This document shows, in pieces, positions 22,689 through 30,890 of a stretch of DNA of 36,837 nt. Under the pieces are notes generated by a model. It did no database searches and had not been told where the DNA came from. It saw nothing but the letters and a program-made list of their open reading frames with translations. Position 1 is the stretch's first letter; each line of letters starts with the position of its first letter. The translations under genes were made by a program, and so were the position numbers. The stretch is from the NCBI GenBank assembly GCA_964580155.1, contig CAZOJP010000018.1:1-36837 (forward strand). Reading direction: 5' to 3'. This DNA comes from Intestinibacillus sp964580155 (lineage in GTDB: Bacteria > Bacillota > Clostridia > Oscillospirales > Butyricicoccaceae).

Positions 22689-24062
22689 GTGAAAGAAAGA
22701 GAATCCTTCAGCTCGCGGTTGGGCTTTATCCTGATCTCGGCGGGCTGTGCGATCGGTTTGGGCAACGTCTGGCGCTTCCCGTATATCACCGGAAAGTACG
22801 GCGGCGCGGCTTTTGTGCTGTTTTATCTGTTTTTCCTCGTCGTGCTCGGTCTGCCGATCATGGTGATGGAGTTTTCGGTCGGCCGTGCCAGCCAAAAGAG
22901 CGCGGCGCGCTCCTTCCATGTGCTTGAGCCCAAGGGGACAAAGTGGCATCTGTACAGCTACGGCGCGATGCTGGGCAACTACCTGCTCATGATGTTCTAT
23001 ACGACGGTCGGCGGCTGGATGCTCGCGTATTTTGTCAAGCTCGCAGCGGGTAAGTTCCACGGACTCACACCCGAGGGCGTGGGCAATGTGTTCAATGCCA
23101 TGCTCGCAAATCCGGTCGAGCAGGTGTCCTGGATGATTGTCATCACGCTGCTGTGCTTCGGCGTGTGCGCGCAGGGGCTGGAAAAGGGCGTGGAGCGCAT
23201 CACCAAAATCATGATGGTGTGCCTGTTCGCGCTGCTGATTGTGCTGGTATTCCGCGCGGTCACGCTGCCGGGCGCGGCGCAGGGTCTGGAGTTTTACCTC
23301 AAGCCCGACTTTAAGGCGATGGTCGAGGCCGGCGCGGGCGAGGTCATTTTCGCCGCGATGGGACAGGCGTTCTTCACGCTTTCGCTCGGCATCGGCGCGA
23401 TGGCGATCTTCGGCAGCTATGTCGGACGGGAGCACACGCTGACCGGCGAGGCGCTCAACGTCATGCTGCTCGATACCTTTGTCGCGCTCATGGCAGGTCT
23501 CATCATCTTCCCCGCGTGCTCGGCATTCGGCGTGGATGCAGGGCAGGGTCCTGCGCTCGTCTTTGTCACGCTGCCCAATATTTTCAACGAGATGACGGGC
23601 GGCAGCCTGTGGGGCGCGCTGTTCTTCGTGTTCATGTCGTTCGCGGCGATGTCAACCATCATCGCGGTGTTCGAAAACATCATTTCCTTCGGCATCGACC
23701 TGTGGGGCTGGACACGCAAAAAGGCGATTGCGGTCAATATCGTGCTCATCATCGTGCTGTCGCTGCCGTGCGCGCTCGGCTTCAACCTGTGGAGCGGCGC
23801 GGTCGTGCCGGGCATCGGCAACATTCAGGATGTGGAGGACTTCATCGTCTCGAACAACCTGCTGCCGCTGGGATCGCTCGTTTATCTGCTGTTTTGCACC
23901 TCCAAACGCGGCTGGGGCTTTGAAAACCTCGTCGCGGAGGCCGATCAGGGACATGGTCTGCGCTTCCCGAAATGGGTGCGCGGCTATGTTTCCTATGTGC
24001 TGCCGGTTATCGTGCTCATCATTTGGGTCGTCGGCTACTGGCAAAAATTCGTCGGCGCATAA
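22689..24062 (+). CDS. Sodium-dependent transporter, SNF (neurotransmitter:sodium symporter) family
   Basis: The family moves amino acids or related amines with sodium; bacterial members include TnaT, MhsT and LeuT. From the GTG start there are 457 residues. The first helix contains the sodium/substrate pattern SAGCAIGLGNVWRFPYITGKYGGAAF (about 15-40), followed by about ten further hydrophobic segments and AMGQAFFTLSLGIGAM in the sixth. GTG 22689 is preferred with AAGGGGG 11 bases before it; the in-frame ATG at 22647 lies within the promoter palindrome. The substrate cannot be read from sequence. A terminator follows. Confidence 0.92.
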   Translation: MKERESFSSRLGFILISAGCAIGLGNVWRFPYITGKYGGAAFVLFYLFFLVVLGLPIMVMEFSVGRASQKSAARSFHVLEPKGTKWHLYSYGAMLGNYLLMMFYTTVGGWMLAYFVKLAAGKFHGLTPEGVGNVFNAMLANPVEQVSWMIVITLLCFGVCAQGLEKGVERITKIMMVCLFALLIVLVFRAVTLPGAAQGLEFYLKPDFKAMVEAGAGEVIFAAMGQAFFTLSLGIGAMAIFGSYVGREHTLTGEALNVMLLDTFVALMAGLIIFPACSAFGVDAGQGPALVFVTLPNIFNEMTGGSLWGALFFVFMSFAAMSTIIAVFENIISFGIDLWGWTRKKAIAVNIVLIIVLSLPCALGFNLWSGAVVPGIGNIQDVEDFIVSNNLLPLGSLVYLLFCTSKRGWGFENLVAEADQGHGLRFPKWVRGYVSYVLPVIVLIIWVVGYWQKFVGA

Positions 24063-24065
24063 CCG

Positions 24066-24100
24066 AAAAGTGCCCTCACCTGCGTGAGGGCACTTTTTTT
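24066..24100 (+). terminator. Terminator of the SNF symporter gene
   Basis: AAAAGTGCCCTCAC pairs perfectly with GTGAGGGCACTTTT around CTGC, followed by further T. It starts three bases after the stop codon. Confidence 0.95.
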
Positions 24101-24135
24101 GAGCATGCTCATTGATTTTTGAGCATGATCACCAA
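24098..24135. repeat. Two 18-base imperfect direct repeats, 20 bases apart
   Basis: TTTGAGCATGCTCATTGA (24098-24115) and TTTGAGCATGATCACCAA (24118-24135) share 13 of 18 positions. The first contains the palindrome GAGCATGCTC. The spacing of two helical turns suits a regulator site, about 120 bases upstream of the next promoter. Confidence 0.4.
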
Positions 24136-24236
24136 TTATGACAGATAAATGCAGGCAAAAACAGGACTATTTGCACAAAGAACGGTTCACGGAACTGTGC
24201 GGGGTGTAAAAAAATGGGCAGATCATTTGTATACCA

Positions 24237-24266
24237 TTGCAAACGCGCGTGCGCGCGTGCTATACT
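24237..24266 (+). promoter_or_regulatory. Promoter of the secreted phosphatase gene
   Basis: TTGCAA (24237-24242) and TATACT (24261-24266) are separated by 18 bases, 79 bases before the start codon. Confidence 0.55.
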
Positions 24267-24345
24267 GGCGGCAAGGTGTTGGGGGATGGATAGATCGTTT
24301 CCCGCCCGGAAGTAAACGGACAACGGTGACACAAAGGAGGCTGGC

Positions 24346-25812
24346 ATGAAACTGAAAAGTAAGGTACTGGCGCTGGGCATCGCGTTCCTAATGGGTATGA
24401 GCACACCGCTCGCCATTGCGGCCATTGTCGCAAAGGATTCCACCACCAAAATCATGCTCGACGGCAAGGATACCGCCCTCAAAGGCTATGAGGTCAACGA
24501 CAACAACTACTTCAAGCTGCGTGATCTGGCAAAGGCGCTCAACATCAGCGTCACCTATGACGAAAAGACCAACACCGCCGCGCTCGACACCCAAAAGCCC
24601 TATATAGACAGCGCGCAGACGCTGATGACCGGCAGCTGGGCGAAGGAAACGCGCGAGGCGATTCAGGCGGTCATGGACAGGAACGCGGGCGCGGGCAAGT
24701 ACGTCGTGTTCGATTTTGACAACACAACCGCGATTAACGATGTGGAAGAGGCGCTGCTCATCTACCAGATTGAGAATTTATCGTTTAAAATCAAGCCCGA
24801 CCAGATGTACAGCGTGCTCCAAACCCAGATTCCCGACATGAACAAGGCGGTCGGCAAGAACGGCGCGGGGCAGGACGTCACGTCGGCTATGCTGGCAAGC
24901 GACATCGCCGCGGACTACAAGGTGCTTTATAACAGCTACAGCGGCTTTGGCGCAGGCGGCAAGGCGACGCTGGAAGACGTGCACAAAATGAACGAATACA
25001 TCGATTTTGGGGCCAAGCTGCGCTATATGTACGCCGCGGTCGGCGATACGTTTGACGCTTCGGTCTCCTATCCGTGGGTGACCTATCTGTTCGCGGGCAT
25101 GACCGCGGACGAGGTCTATGCGCTGGCGAACGCCTCGCACCGCTACTGGATGGCATACCCGACATGGACCGAGGAAACGTGGACCTCGCCCGAGGCGCTG
25201 CCCGGCAAGTCCGGCGTCATCAAGGCAAGCTATCTGACCGGTGTGAGCATTACAAGCGAGCTGCGCGACCTGTATGCCAAGCTCATGGCATCGGGCATTG
25301 ATGTGTATGTGCTCTCCGCTTCGTTCATCGATGTCATCCGTGCGGCGGCGCGCGATCCGTTCTTCGGGCTCAATGTGCCGGAGGAGCAAATTTTCGCGAT
25401 GCAGCTCAAGAAGGACGCGGACGGCCGCTATCTGCCGGAATATAACTATGATTTCGGCGCGGCGGGCAAGTATGCGCAGACGCAGGCGGCAGGCAAGTCG
25501 ACCGTTATCACGAACTTTATCGCGCCCCGCTACAACGGCGCAGGCCCGATTATGGTATTCGGCGACAGCGCGGGCGACTATAACATGATGACCGAATTCA
25601 GCGACACCGAGCTCGGCGTGATCTTCAACCGCTACCGCAAGCCGAGCGATCCGATTTGGCAGTGCTCGGTCGAGGCGGCGAATACGATCGGGCAGGCCAA
25701 CCCCCGCTATGTGCTGCAGGGTCGAGACAACAACACAGGTGTGCTGCTGCCGACGCAGAAATCCCGCATGCTCGGCGCGGAGGAGCTGGTGCTCGTCCGT
25801 CCTGCTGCCTAA
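24346..25812 (+). CDS. Secreted HAD-superfamily phosphatase with N-terminal copper-amine-oxidase-like domain
   Basis: The 488 residues begin with a signal peptide (about 1-28). A short copper-amine-oxidase N-like domain follows (about 33-82, IMLDGKDTALKGYEVNDNNY and FKLRDLAKALN), which in Firmicutes acts as a surface-binding stalk. The HAD phosphatase domain has motif I DFDNT at 123-127, motif II S324 (VYVLSAS), a likely motif III K384 and motif IV GDSAGD at 406-411. DFDNTTAINDVEEALL resembles phosphorylcholine phosphatases, so a phosphocholine-type substrate is possible but unproven. It starts with ATG after AAAGGAGG. A parS-like palindrome begins five bases after the stop. Confidence 0.85.
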   Translation: MKLKSKVLALGIAFLMGMSTPLAIAAIVAKDSTTKIMLDGKDTALKGYEVNDNNYFKLRDLAKALNISVTYDEKTNTAALDTQKPYIDSAQTLMTGSWAKETREAIQAVMDRNAGAGKYVVFDFDNTTAINDVEEALLIYQIENLSFKIKPDQMYSVLQTQIPDMNKAVGKNGAGQDVTSAMLASDIAADYKVLYNSYSGFGAGGKATLEDVHKMNEYIDFGAKLRYMYAAVGDTFDASVSYPWVTYLFAGMTADEVYALANASHRYWMAYPTWTEETWTSPEALPGKSGVIKASYLTGVSITSELRDLYAKLMASGIDVYVLSASFIDVIRAAARDPFFGLNVPEEQIFAMQLKKDADGRYLPEYNYDFGAAGKYAQTQAAGKSTVITNFIAPRYNGAGPIMVFGDSAGDYNMMTEFSDTELGVIFNRYRKPSDPIWQCSVEAANTIGQANPRYVLQGRDNNTGVLLPTQKSRMLGAEELVLVRPAA

Positions 25813-25817
25813 CAGAA

Positions 25818-25833
25818 CGTTTCATGTGAAACA
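25818..25833. promoter_or_regulatory. parS-like site 4 with CATGTG centre
   Basis: CGTTTCATGTGAAACA matches parS at 14 of 16 positions and shares its CATGTG centre with site 3. It lies in a convergent intergenic region, 15.5 kb from the main cluster. Confidence 0.65.
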
Positions 25834-25871
25834 ACCCGCAAAACGACAAAATCCGCACGTTTCACGCATTT

Positions 25872-25928
25872 AAAAGGGGAAAAGAGAAAAAAAGAGAAAA
25901 AGGAAAAAGGAAGCAAGAGAAAAAGGGG
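25872..25928 (+). other. Polypurine tract between convergent genes
   Basis: From 25872 to 25913 all 42 bases are A or G, and only one C (25914) interrupts the run to 25928. It lies between the phosphatase stop codon and the terminator stem, so it would be transcribed in the 3' end of that message. Confidence 0.8.
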
Positions 25929-25957
25929 CGGCAGTTTGATGGACTGCCGCCCCTTTT
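25921..25957. terminator. Bidirectional terminator between convergent genes
   Basis: A perfect 15-base-pair stem (AAAAGGGGCGGCAGT and complement) surrounds TTGATGG. Its T-runs on both strands end the phosphatase gene and the leftward aminopeptidase operon. Confidence 0.93.
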
Positions 25958-25970
25958 CATTGCGTCTGCA

Positions 25971-27365
25971 TTATGCGCGGTAGAACGCGCCGAAGCCCTT
26001 GTGCGTCATATACAAATCGAGCTTGGCGATGGTTTCAAACGGCGCGTGCATGGAAAGCACGGGCACACCTGCGTCAACCGTGTCGATGTTGCGGTTGGCG
26101 AGGTACATCGCGACGGTGCCGCCGCCGCCCTGATCCACGCGGCCGAGCTGGCCGGTCTGCCAGATGACACCTGCGCCGTCAAAAATCGTGCGCATGCGCG
26201 CCATGAGCTCGGCGGTTGCATCCGATGTGCCCGACTTGCCGCGCGCGCCCGTGTATTTGATGAGCGCAAGGCCGCTGCCCGCGCGCGCATCGTTGCGGCG
26301 CTCGGATACCTCGGGGAAGTTGGGGTCGAACGCGTTGCACACGTCCGCGGACAGGCACATCGAGCTTTCGCAGCAGATGTCTGCGGAGGTGTTCTGCGCG
26401 CGACACATATCCGCGAGCAGCGTGTCAAAGAAGCGCGACTGCATGCCGGTCACACCGTCCGAGCCGATCTCCTCCTTGTCGACGAGCAGCGCCATCGCGG
26501 TGTGCGCAGGCGTGTCCTCGAGCGCAAACAGCGCGGTCGCGGCAGGGTAGGAGCACACGCGGTCGTCGTGCCCGTACGCGCCGATGAACGCGCGGTCAAA
26601 GCCGATGTCGCACGCGTTCCACGCAGGCACGGCGCACAGCTCGGCGGACTGGAAATCCGCCTCGGTCATGCCGTATTCCGCGTGCAGATATTCCATGACC
26701 GCGAGCTTGACCTTGTCCTTGCACTTTTCGTCCTCGGTGCGGCTGGGCTCGAGCGCGAGCAGCAGGTTGAGATCCTCACCCTTGACGATTTCGGTCGCTT
26801 TCTTGCTCATCTGGTCGGACGCAAGGTGGGGGAGCAGGTCGGTGATGACAAACTTCGGATCGCCCGGCTTGTCGCCGATGCGCACCTCAACCTTGCGGAT
26901 TTCGCCCTGATCGCATACGCAGACCACGCCGCGCAGCTCAAGCGGAATGGCGAGCCACTGGTATTTTTTGATGCCGCCGTAGTAATGCGTCTTAAAGTAC
27001 GCCATGCCGCCGTCCTCATAGAGCGGCACCGTGCGGATGTCGATGCGGGGCGCGTCGAGGTGCGCGGCTGTCAGCCGGATGCCCTCGGCAAGGCTTTTCT
27101 GGCCGATCACGGCGAGCGCGATGCCCTTGCCGCGGTTGACCTTGTACACGCGGTCGCCCGGGTGCAGCGCCATCGTGCGGTCATATGCGCGAAAGCCCTT
27201 GGCCTGCGCCATGCGCACAAGCTCCGCGACCGCGTCGCGCTCGGTTTTTGCGGTGTCGAGGAACGCTTTATAGCCCTCGGCATAGGGCGCGATGCGTGCG
27301 CGGTCGTCCTCTGTCACGCTGTCAAACCCGGATTTGCGTTCAAAAAAAAGCTGTTCGGAATTCAT
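25971..27365 (-). CDS. M18 family metallo-aminopeptidase
   Basis: M18 enzymes remove N-terminal residues from peptides using two metal ions; they form large cytoplasmic dodecamers. The 464 residues show the metal and catalytic elements TAAHLDAPRID (H102, D104), the bridging aspartate in YGHDDRV (about 266-267), the catalytic glutamates in DKEEIGSDGVTG (296-307), and the C-terminal metal histidine in VLSMHAPFE. Start ATG 27365 has AAGGAG about ten bases upstream; a start at 27416 lies inside coaE. It is the last gene of the leftward coaE operon (16-base gap). Confidence 0.93.
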   Translation of the reverse strand: MNSEQLFFERKSGFDSVTEDDRARIAPYAEGYKAFLDTAKTERDAVAELVRMAQAKGFRAYDRTMALHPGDRVYKVNRGKGIALAVIGQKSLAEGIRLTAAHLDAPRIDIRTVPLYEDGGMAYFKTHYYGGIKKYQWLAIPLELRGVVCVCDQGEIRKVEVRIGDKPGDPKFVITDLLPHLASDQMSKKATEIVKGEDLNLLLALEPSRTEDEKCKDKVKLAVMEYLHAEYGMTEADFQSAELCAVPAWNACDIGFDRAFIGAYGHDDRVCSYPAATALFALEDTPAHTAMALLVDKEEIGSDGVTGMQSRFFDTLLADMCRAQNTSADICCESSMCLSADVCNAFDPNFPEVSERRNDARAGSGLALIKYTGARGKSGTSDATAELMARMRTIFDGAGVIWQTGQLGRVDQGGGGTVAMYLANRNIDTVDAGVPVLSMHAPFETIAKLDLYMTHKGFGAFYRA

Positions 27366-27381
27366 AGATAAAAATACTCCT

Positions 27382-27966
27382 TTATCGGATAATTTGTTCG
27401 TAAAGTGCGTCAACAAGCGGACGCAGTGCGTCCAGATCGCTGTTATTTTCGATCAGATAGCGGCAGCGTGCGCGATAAAAATCGTCGGGCGGCTGGGCAT
27501 CGATGCGCGCGCGCGCCGCGGATTCGGTCAAGCCGTCCCGCGCGATGATGCGCGCCACGCGCACGTCATAGGGTGCAAGCACGCCGATGACCTCCTCGCA
27601 CAGGTCGTCCATGCCGCTTTCAAACAGGGTCGGCGCGTCATACAGCACGAGCGGGCGATCGGACAGCGCGTGCAGCGCGTCCAGCGAAGCGCTGCGGATA
27701 TAGGGTGCGGTGATTTGCCCGAGCCGCGTCAGCGCCGCACGATCGGCAAACACGATGCGCGCCAGCGCCGGGCGATCAAGCGCACCATCCTCCGCGCGGC
27801 GCACCGCACCAAATTCCTGCGCAAGCGCAGCGAGCAGGGGCTCGCACGACACGCACAGGCGGTGATACACCGCATCCGCGTCCACCCATCCTGCACCGCG
27901 CGCGGCAAGCAGCGAAGCCACAGTCGATTTGCCCGTGCCGCTGCCGCCTGTTAATCCCAAAATCAT
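27382..27966 (-). CDS. coaE: Dephospho-CoA kinase
   Basis: CoaE phosphorylates dephospho-CoA in the last step of CoA synthesis. The 194 residues begin with the P-loop LTGGSGTGKSTVASLL (4-19), then WVDADAVYHRL (the DAD motif for catalysis), a CoA-binding region and PLVLYDAPTLFESG with the conserved DxPLLFE-like segment. Start ATG 27966, with AAGGAG six bases away, is preferred over ATG 27969. A longer reading upstream would run into the repeat block and is rejected. The repeat block separates it from the Sua5 gene. Confidence 0.95.
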   Translation of the reverse strand: MILGLTGGSGTGKSTVASLLAARGAGWVDADAVYHRLCVSCEPLLAALAQEFGAVRRAEDGALDRPALARIVFADRAALTRLGQITAPYIRSASLDALHALSDRPLVLYDAPTLFESGMDDLCEEVIGVLAPYDVRVARIIARDGLTESAARARIDAQPPDDFYRARCRYLIENNSDLDALRPLVDALYEQIIR

Positions 27967-27984
27967 CATAAACTCCTTACCCAG

Positions 27985-28524
27985 ACACCCCTCGGTGCCT
28001 CGCCGGCACGGGCCCCTCGCCGCCCCCGGGCACTGTCGCGCGCGGCGCGGGACGGGGGATAGGACCACCGCACCCTCTAACGCACCCTTTCACAAACCGC
28101 CGCCTAAGCCCACGCGCGCCGCACGCACCGGGGACGCTGCACCTGCACCCACAAGCGCCCGACACGCCCAAAATAAAGAAACCACCACCGCATGCCACCA
28201 CGCGACAGTTGTACGGTCACGATTTTTTCCGGCGCAGCCGGAACAAAAATCTGCCGGACAGTCGCGCACACCGCACCAAAGCGGGGATGATTCACAAGAA
28301 GGGGCAAGACCCCTTCTTGTGTGCCCCCCGCGCACAGCGGGTGCCTCGCCGGCACGGGCAATGTCGATTCCGGGCGGCTGAGCGCCGCTATTTCCGGAAT
28401 CGGGACGGGGGACGGGGATACCACCGCACCCAGTTCCCCACGCCATGGCGCAGCATGCTCTCATATCGCCCTTCGTCCCGCGCCGCGCGCGACAGTGGTT
28501 TGCGGGGGGACCGGGGGACGCTTT
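27985..28524. repeat. Composite repeat block between coaE and the Sua5 gene
   Basis: No supported gene lies in this 540-base block. It holds the 22-base unit or variants at 27999-28013, 28014-28038 and 28345-28366, and the inverted 220-base copy of window bases 1-220 at 28027-28246. A perfect 12-base-pair hairpin lies at 28293-28321 (CACAAGAAGGGG/CCCCTTCTTGTG) and the 36-base nested hairpin at 28366-28401. A partial unit in the opposite orientation lies near 28470-28505. Open readings through it encode low-complexity Arg/Pro-rich peptides that mirror those at 1-252, as expected of a DNA repeat. Confidence 0.88.
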
Positions 28525-29565
28525 TTAAAGGGTCCCCCGGGGGAGGTCGATGATGTGAAAGCCGGCGGCTTTTTTGATGCGGTTTGCGACCGCAAGCCCA
28601 AGGCCGGTGTCGTCCGGACACTGGGCGAAGATGGCGGTCACCGCGGTGTCGTCAAAGGCGCGCAGACGGTCGAATACGCGCTGCGCCTGCGCGGTCAAAT
28701 CGCGGACGCTGCCAAAGGTCTCCACGGTCAGTCCGCGGAAAGCATCCGCATATTCGTCAAAGCACAGCACGCCGGTGGACGCGCTCGCATGGGCGCGGAT
28801 ATAGGCCGCGGTCGCGTCGGGCGCGCCGCGCACAACGGTGACGGGCGCTTGGGGCGCGTAGTGACGATATTTCATGCCGGGGGCGGAGACCGTTTCGCTG
28901 TCATCGATTTTCTCGCGCAGCGCGCGGTCCACGATGACCTCGCCGAGCACCGCGCGCAGCTGCTCAAGCGTGATACCGCCCGGACGCAGCAGACGCGGCG
29001 TGTCGCCTGCGAGCGAGAGCACGGTCGATTCCACGCCGACGGTGCACGCGCCGCCCTCTACTACGGCAGGGATTTTGCCCGCGAGATCCCGCAGCACATG
29101 CTGCGCGCTCGTCGTGGACGGCCGCCCCGAGGTGTTCGCGCTCGGCGCGGCGATGGGCACACCGGCAAGCCGGATGAGCGCGCGCGCGATGGAGTGGGCA
29201 GGTAGACGCACGCCGACCGTGTCCAGACCGCCCGAGGTCGCGGAGGGGATGCAGTCGCCCTTGGGCACGATGATGGTCAGCGGCCCGGGCCAAAACTGCG
29301 CGGCCAGCGCGCGCGCCGCATCGGGCACCGCGGGGGACAGCGTGTAAATCGTGTCAAAATCCGCAATGTGCACGATGAGCGGATTGTCCTGCGGCCGCCC
29401 CTTGGCTGCGAAAATCTTGCCGACCGCGGCTTCGTCAAGCGCGTTCGCGCCCAGCCCGTATACCGTTTCGGTCGGGATGCCGACAACCTCGCCTGCGCGC
29501 AGCAGCGCCGCGGCCTGCGCCAGCGCAGTGGGATCGCACGCGGGATCGAGCAATTTGGTTTCCAT
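28525..29565 (-). CDS. L-threonylcarbamoyladenylate synthase, Sua5 type
   Basis: The enzyme makes threonylcarbamoyl-AMP from threonine, bicarbonate and ATP for t6A at tRNA position 37. The 346 residues have the YrdC-like domain (GIPTETVYGLGANA, KGRPQDNPLIVHI, FWPGPLTIIV, VGVRLPAH, APSANTSGRPS) and the C-terminal Sua5 domain with SPGMKYRHYAP-like SAPGMKYRHYAP. ATG 29565 with GGAAG eight bases upstream is preferred over GTG 29574. The last residues, LPRGTL, are encoded by CTCCCCCGGGGGACCC sequence that looks like the start of the repeat block, so the natural C-terminus may have been rewritten. Confidence 0.93.
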   Translation of the reverse strand: METKLLDPACDPTALAQAAALLRAGEVVGIPTETVYGLGANALDEAAVGKIFAAKGRPQDNPLIVHIADFDTIYTLSPAVPDAARALAAQFWPGPLTIIVPKGDCIPSATSGGLDTVGVRLPAHSIARALIRLAGVPIAAPSANTSGRPSTTSAQHVLRDLAGKIPAVVEGGACTVGVESTVLSLAGDTPRLLRPGGITLEQLRAVLGEVIVDRALREKIDDSETVSAPGMKYRHYAPQAPVTVVRGAPDATAAYIRAHASASTGVLCFDEYADAFRGLTVETFGSVRDLTAQAQRVFDRLRAFDDTAVTAIFAQCPDDTGLGLAVANRIKKAAGFHIIDLPRGTL

Positions 29566-29648
29566 AGGGTACACTTCCTGTAATTAAAATAAATTTTATA
29601 ACCATTTGTATGATATTTTTGCGCACAAGACGCGACCAATACAGCCTT

Positions 29649-29676
29649 ATTATAGCATGATAGCCGCATTTTCCAA
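29649..29676 (-). promoter_or_regulatory. Promoter of the Sua5 gene
   Basis: On the minus strand, TTGGAA (29671-29676) and a perfect TATAAT (29649-29654) are separated by 16 bases. A leader of about 75 bases follows. Confidence 0.6.
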
Positions 29677-29746
29677 AGGGTACACGCATATTTTTTGCCG
29701 AATTTGCGAAAATCATACGTCCGCGCGCCCATCCCGCCGCGAAGCC

Positions 29747-29778
29747 GCAAAAAAACCGCCTGTTCGGCGGCTTTTTTC
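29747..29778 (-). terminator. prfA terminator
   Basis: On the minus strand, GGCGG? pairing arms GCCGCC and GGCGG surround GAACA within A/T runs and end in TTTTTTT. It lies just after the prfA stop codon. Confidence 0.85.
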
Positions 29779-29782
29779 GCGG

Positions 29783-30844
29783 TCAGCTTTCCTGCGCTTT
29801 GAGCTTTTCCGCGGTGTCCGCGGTGATGAGGGCGTCGAGCACCTCGTCCAGATCGCCGTTTAAAAAGCGGTCGAGCTTGTAGAGCGTCAGCCCGATGCGG
29901 TGCTCGGACACGCGATTTTCCGGGAAATTGTAGGTGCGGATGCGCTCGGAGCGGTCGCCCGTGCCGACCTGACTGCGGCGATCCGCGGCGATCGCGTCGT
30001 CGCGCTTTTTCAGCTCGGCTTCGTACAGACGGGTGCGCAGCACGCGCATCGCCTTGTCGCGGTTTTTAAACTGCGAGCGCTCGTCCTGACATTCGACGAC
30101 CGTGCCGGTCGGCAGGTGGGTGATGCGGATGGCGGACGAGGTTTTGTTGATGTGCTGGCCGCCTGCGCCCGAGGAACGGAACGTATCGACGCGCAAATCG
30201 CTCGGATTGATCTTAAAATCGACCTCCTCGGCTTCGGGCAGCACCGCGACGGTCGCGGTCGAGGTGTGCACGCGTCCCTGCGACTCGGTTTCGGGCACGC
30301 GCTGCACACGGTGCACACCGGACTCGAATTTGAGCCGCGCATACACGCTGTCGCCCGTCACCTGAAAGACGATCTCCTTGTAGCCGCCGAGCTCGGTCTC
30401 GTTTGTGCTCAGAACCTCCACGTTCCAGCCGCGCGCGGCGGCATACATGGTGTACATGCGGTAGAGCGACGCGGCGAACAGTGCGCTTTCCTCGCCGCCT
30501 GCGCCGCCGCGGATTTCCACGATGATGTTCTTGCCGTCGTTCGGGTCGCGCGGCAGCAGCAGCAGCTTGAGCTCGGCTTCCAGCCGCGCTTCGTCCGCCT
30601 TGGCGGCGGCAAGCTCGTCCTGCGCCATCTCGCGCAGCTCGGAATCGGACAGCATTTCGGTCGCGTCCGCAATCGTGCGCTGCGCGCGCTTGTAGGCGCG
30701 GTAGGCCTCGACGATGGGCGCAAGCTCGCCCTGCTCGCGCAGCAGCTTGGCGGCATTTTCCGGATCGTCGTAGAGATCGGGCGCGGAAATACGGCTCTCC
30801 AGCTCGGAAAGGCGCACTTCGAGCGCATCTAATTTATCAAACAT
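29783..30844 (-). CDS. prfA: Peptide chain release factor 1
   Basis: RF1 ends translation at UAG and UAA codons. The 353 residues have the GGQ hydrolysis motif in SSGAGGQHINKTSSAIRITHLPTG (about 225-248). The stop-codon reading region RVPETESQGRVHTS has PET where many RF1 proteins have PxT. ATG 30844 has GGAGG nine bases upstream. No PrmC gene follows in this window. The presence of RF1 is consistent with TAG being a true stop codon here. Confidence 0.97.
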   Translation of the reverse strand: MFDKLDALEVRLSELESRISAPDLYDDPENAAKLLREQGELAPIVEAYRAYKRAQRTIADATEMLSDSELREMAQDELAAAKADEARLEAELKLLLLPRDPNDGKNIIVEIRGGAGGEESALFAASLYRMYTMYAAARGWNVEVLSTNETELGGYKEIVFQVTGDSVYARLKFESGVHRVQRVPETESQGRVHTSTATVAVLPEAEEVDFKINPSDLRVDTFRSSGAGGQHINKTSSAIRITHLPTGTVVECQDERSQFKNRDKAMRVLRTRLYEAELKKRDDAIAADRRSQVGTGDRSERIRTYNFPENRVSEHRIGLTLYKLDRFLNGDLDEVLDALITADTAEKLKAQES

Positions 30845-30890
30845 GGGGCAAGCCTCCTGTTTTTTTGAATGAAAAAGAATGGGTATCGCC

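Noticed and set aside
28293..28321. 12-base-pair hairpin as a rho-independent terminator
   Set aside because: Neither side has a T-run, so it is treated as part of the repeat block.
29915..29928. ATTTTCCGGGAAAT, a 13/14 match to the Noc-binding sequence inside prfA
   Set aside because: The bases encode the conserved NFPENR segment of RF1, so the match is probably a by-product of protein conservation. Not annotated without binding data.
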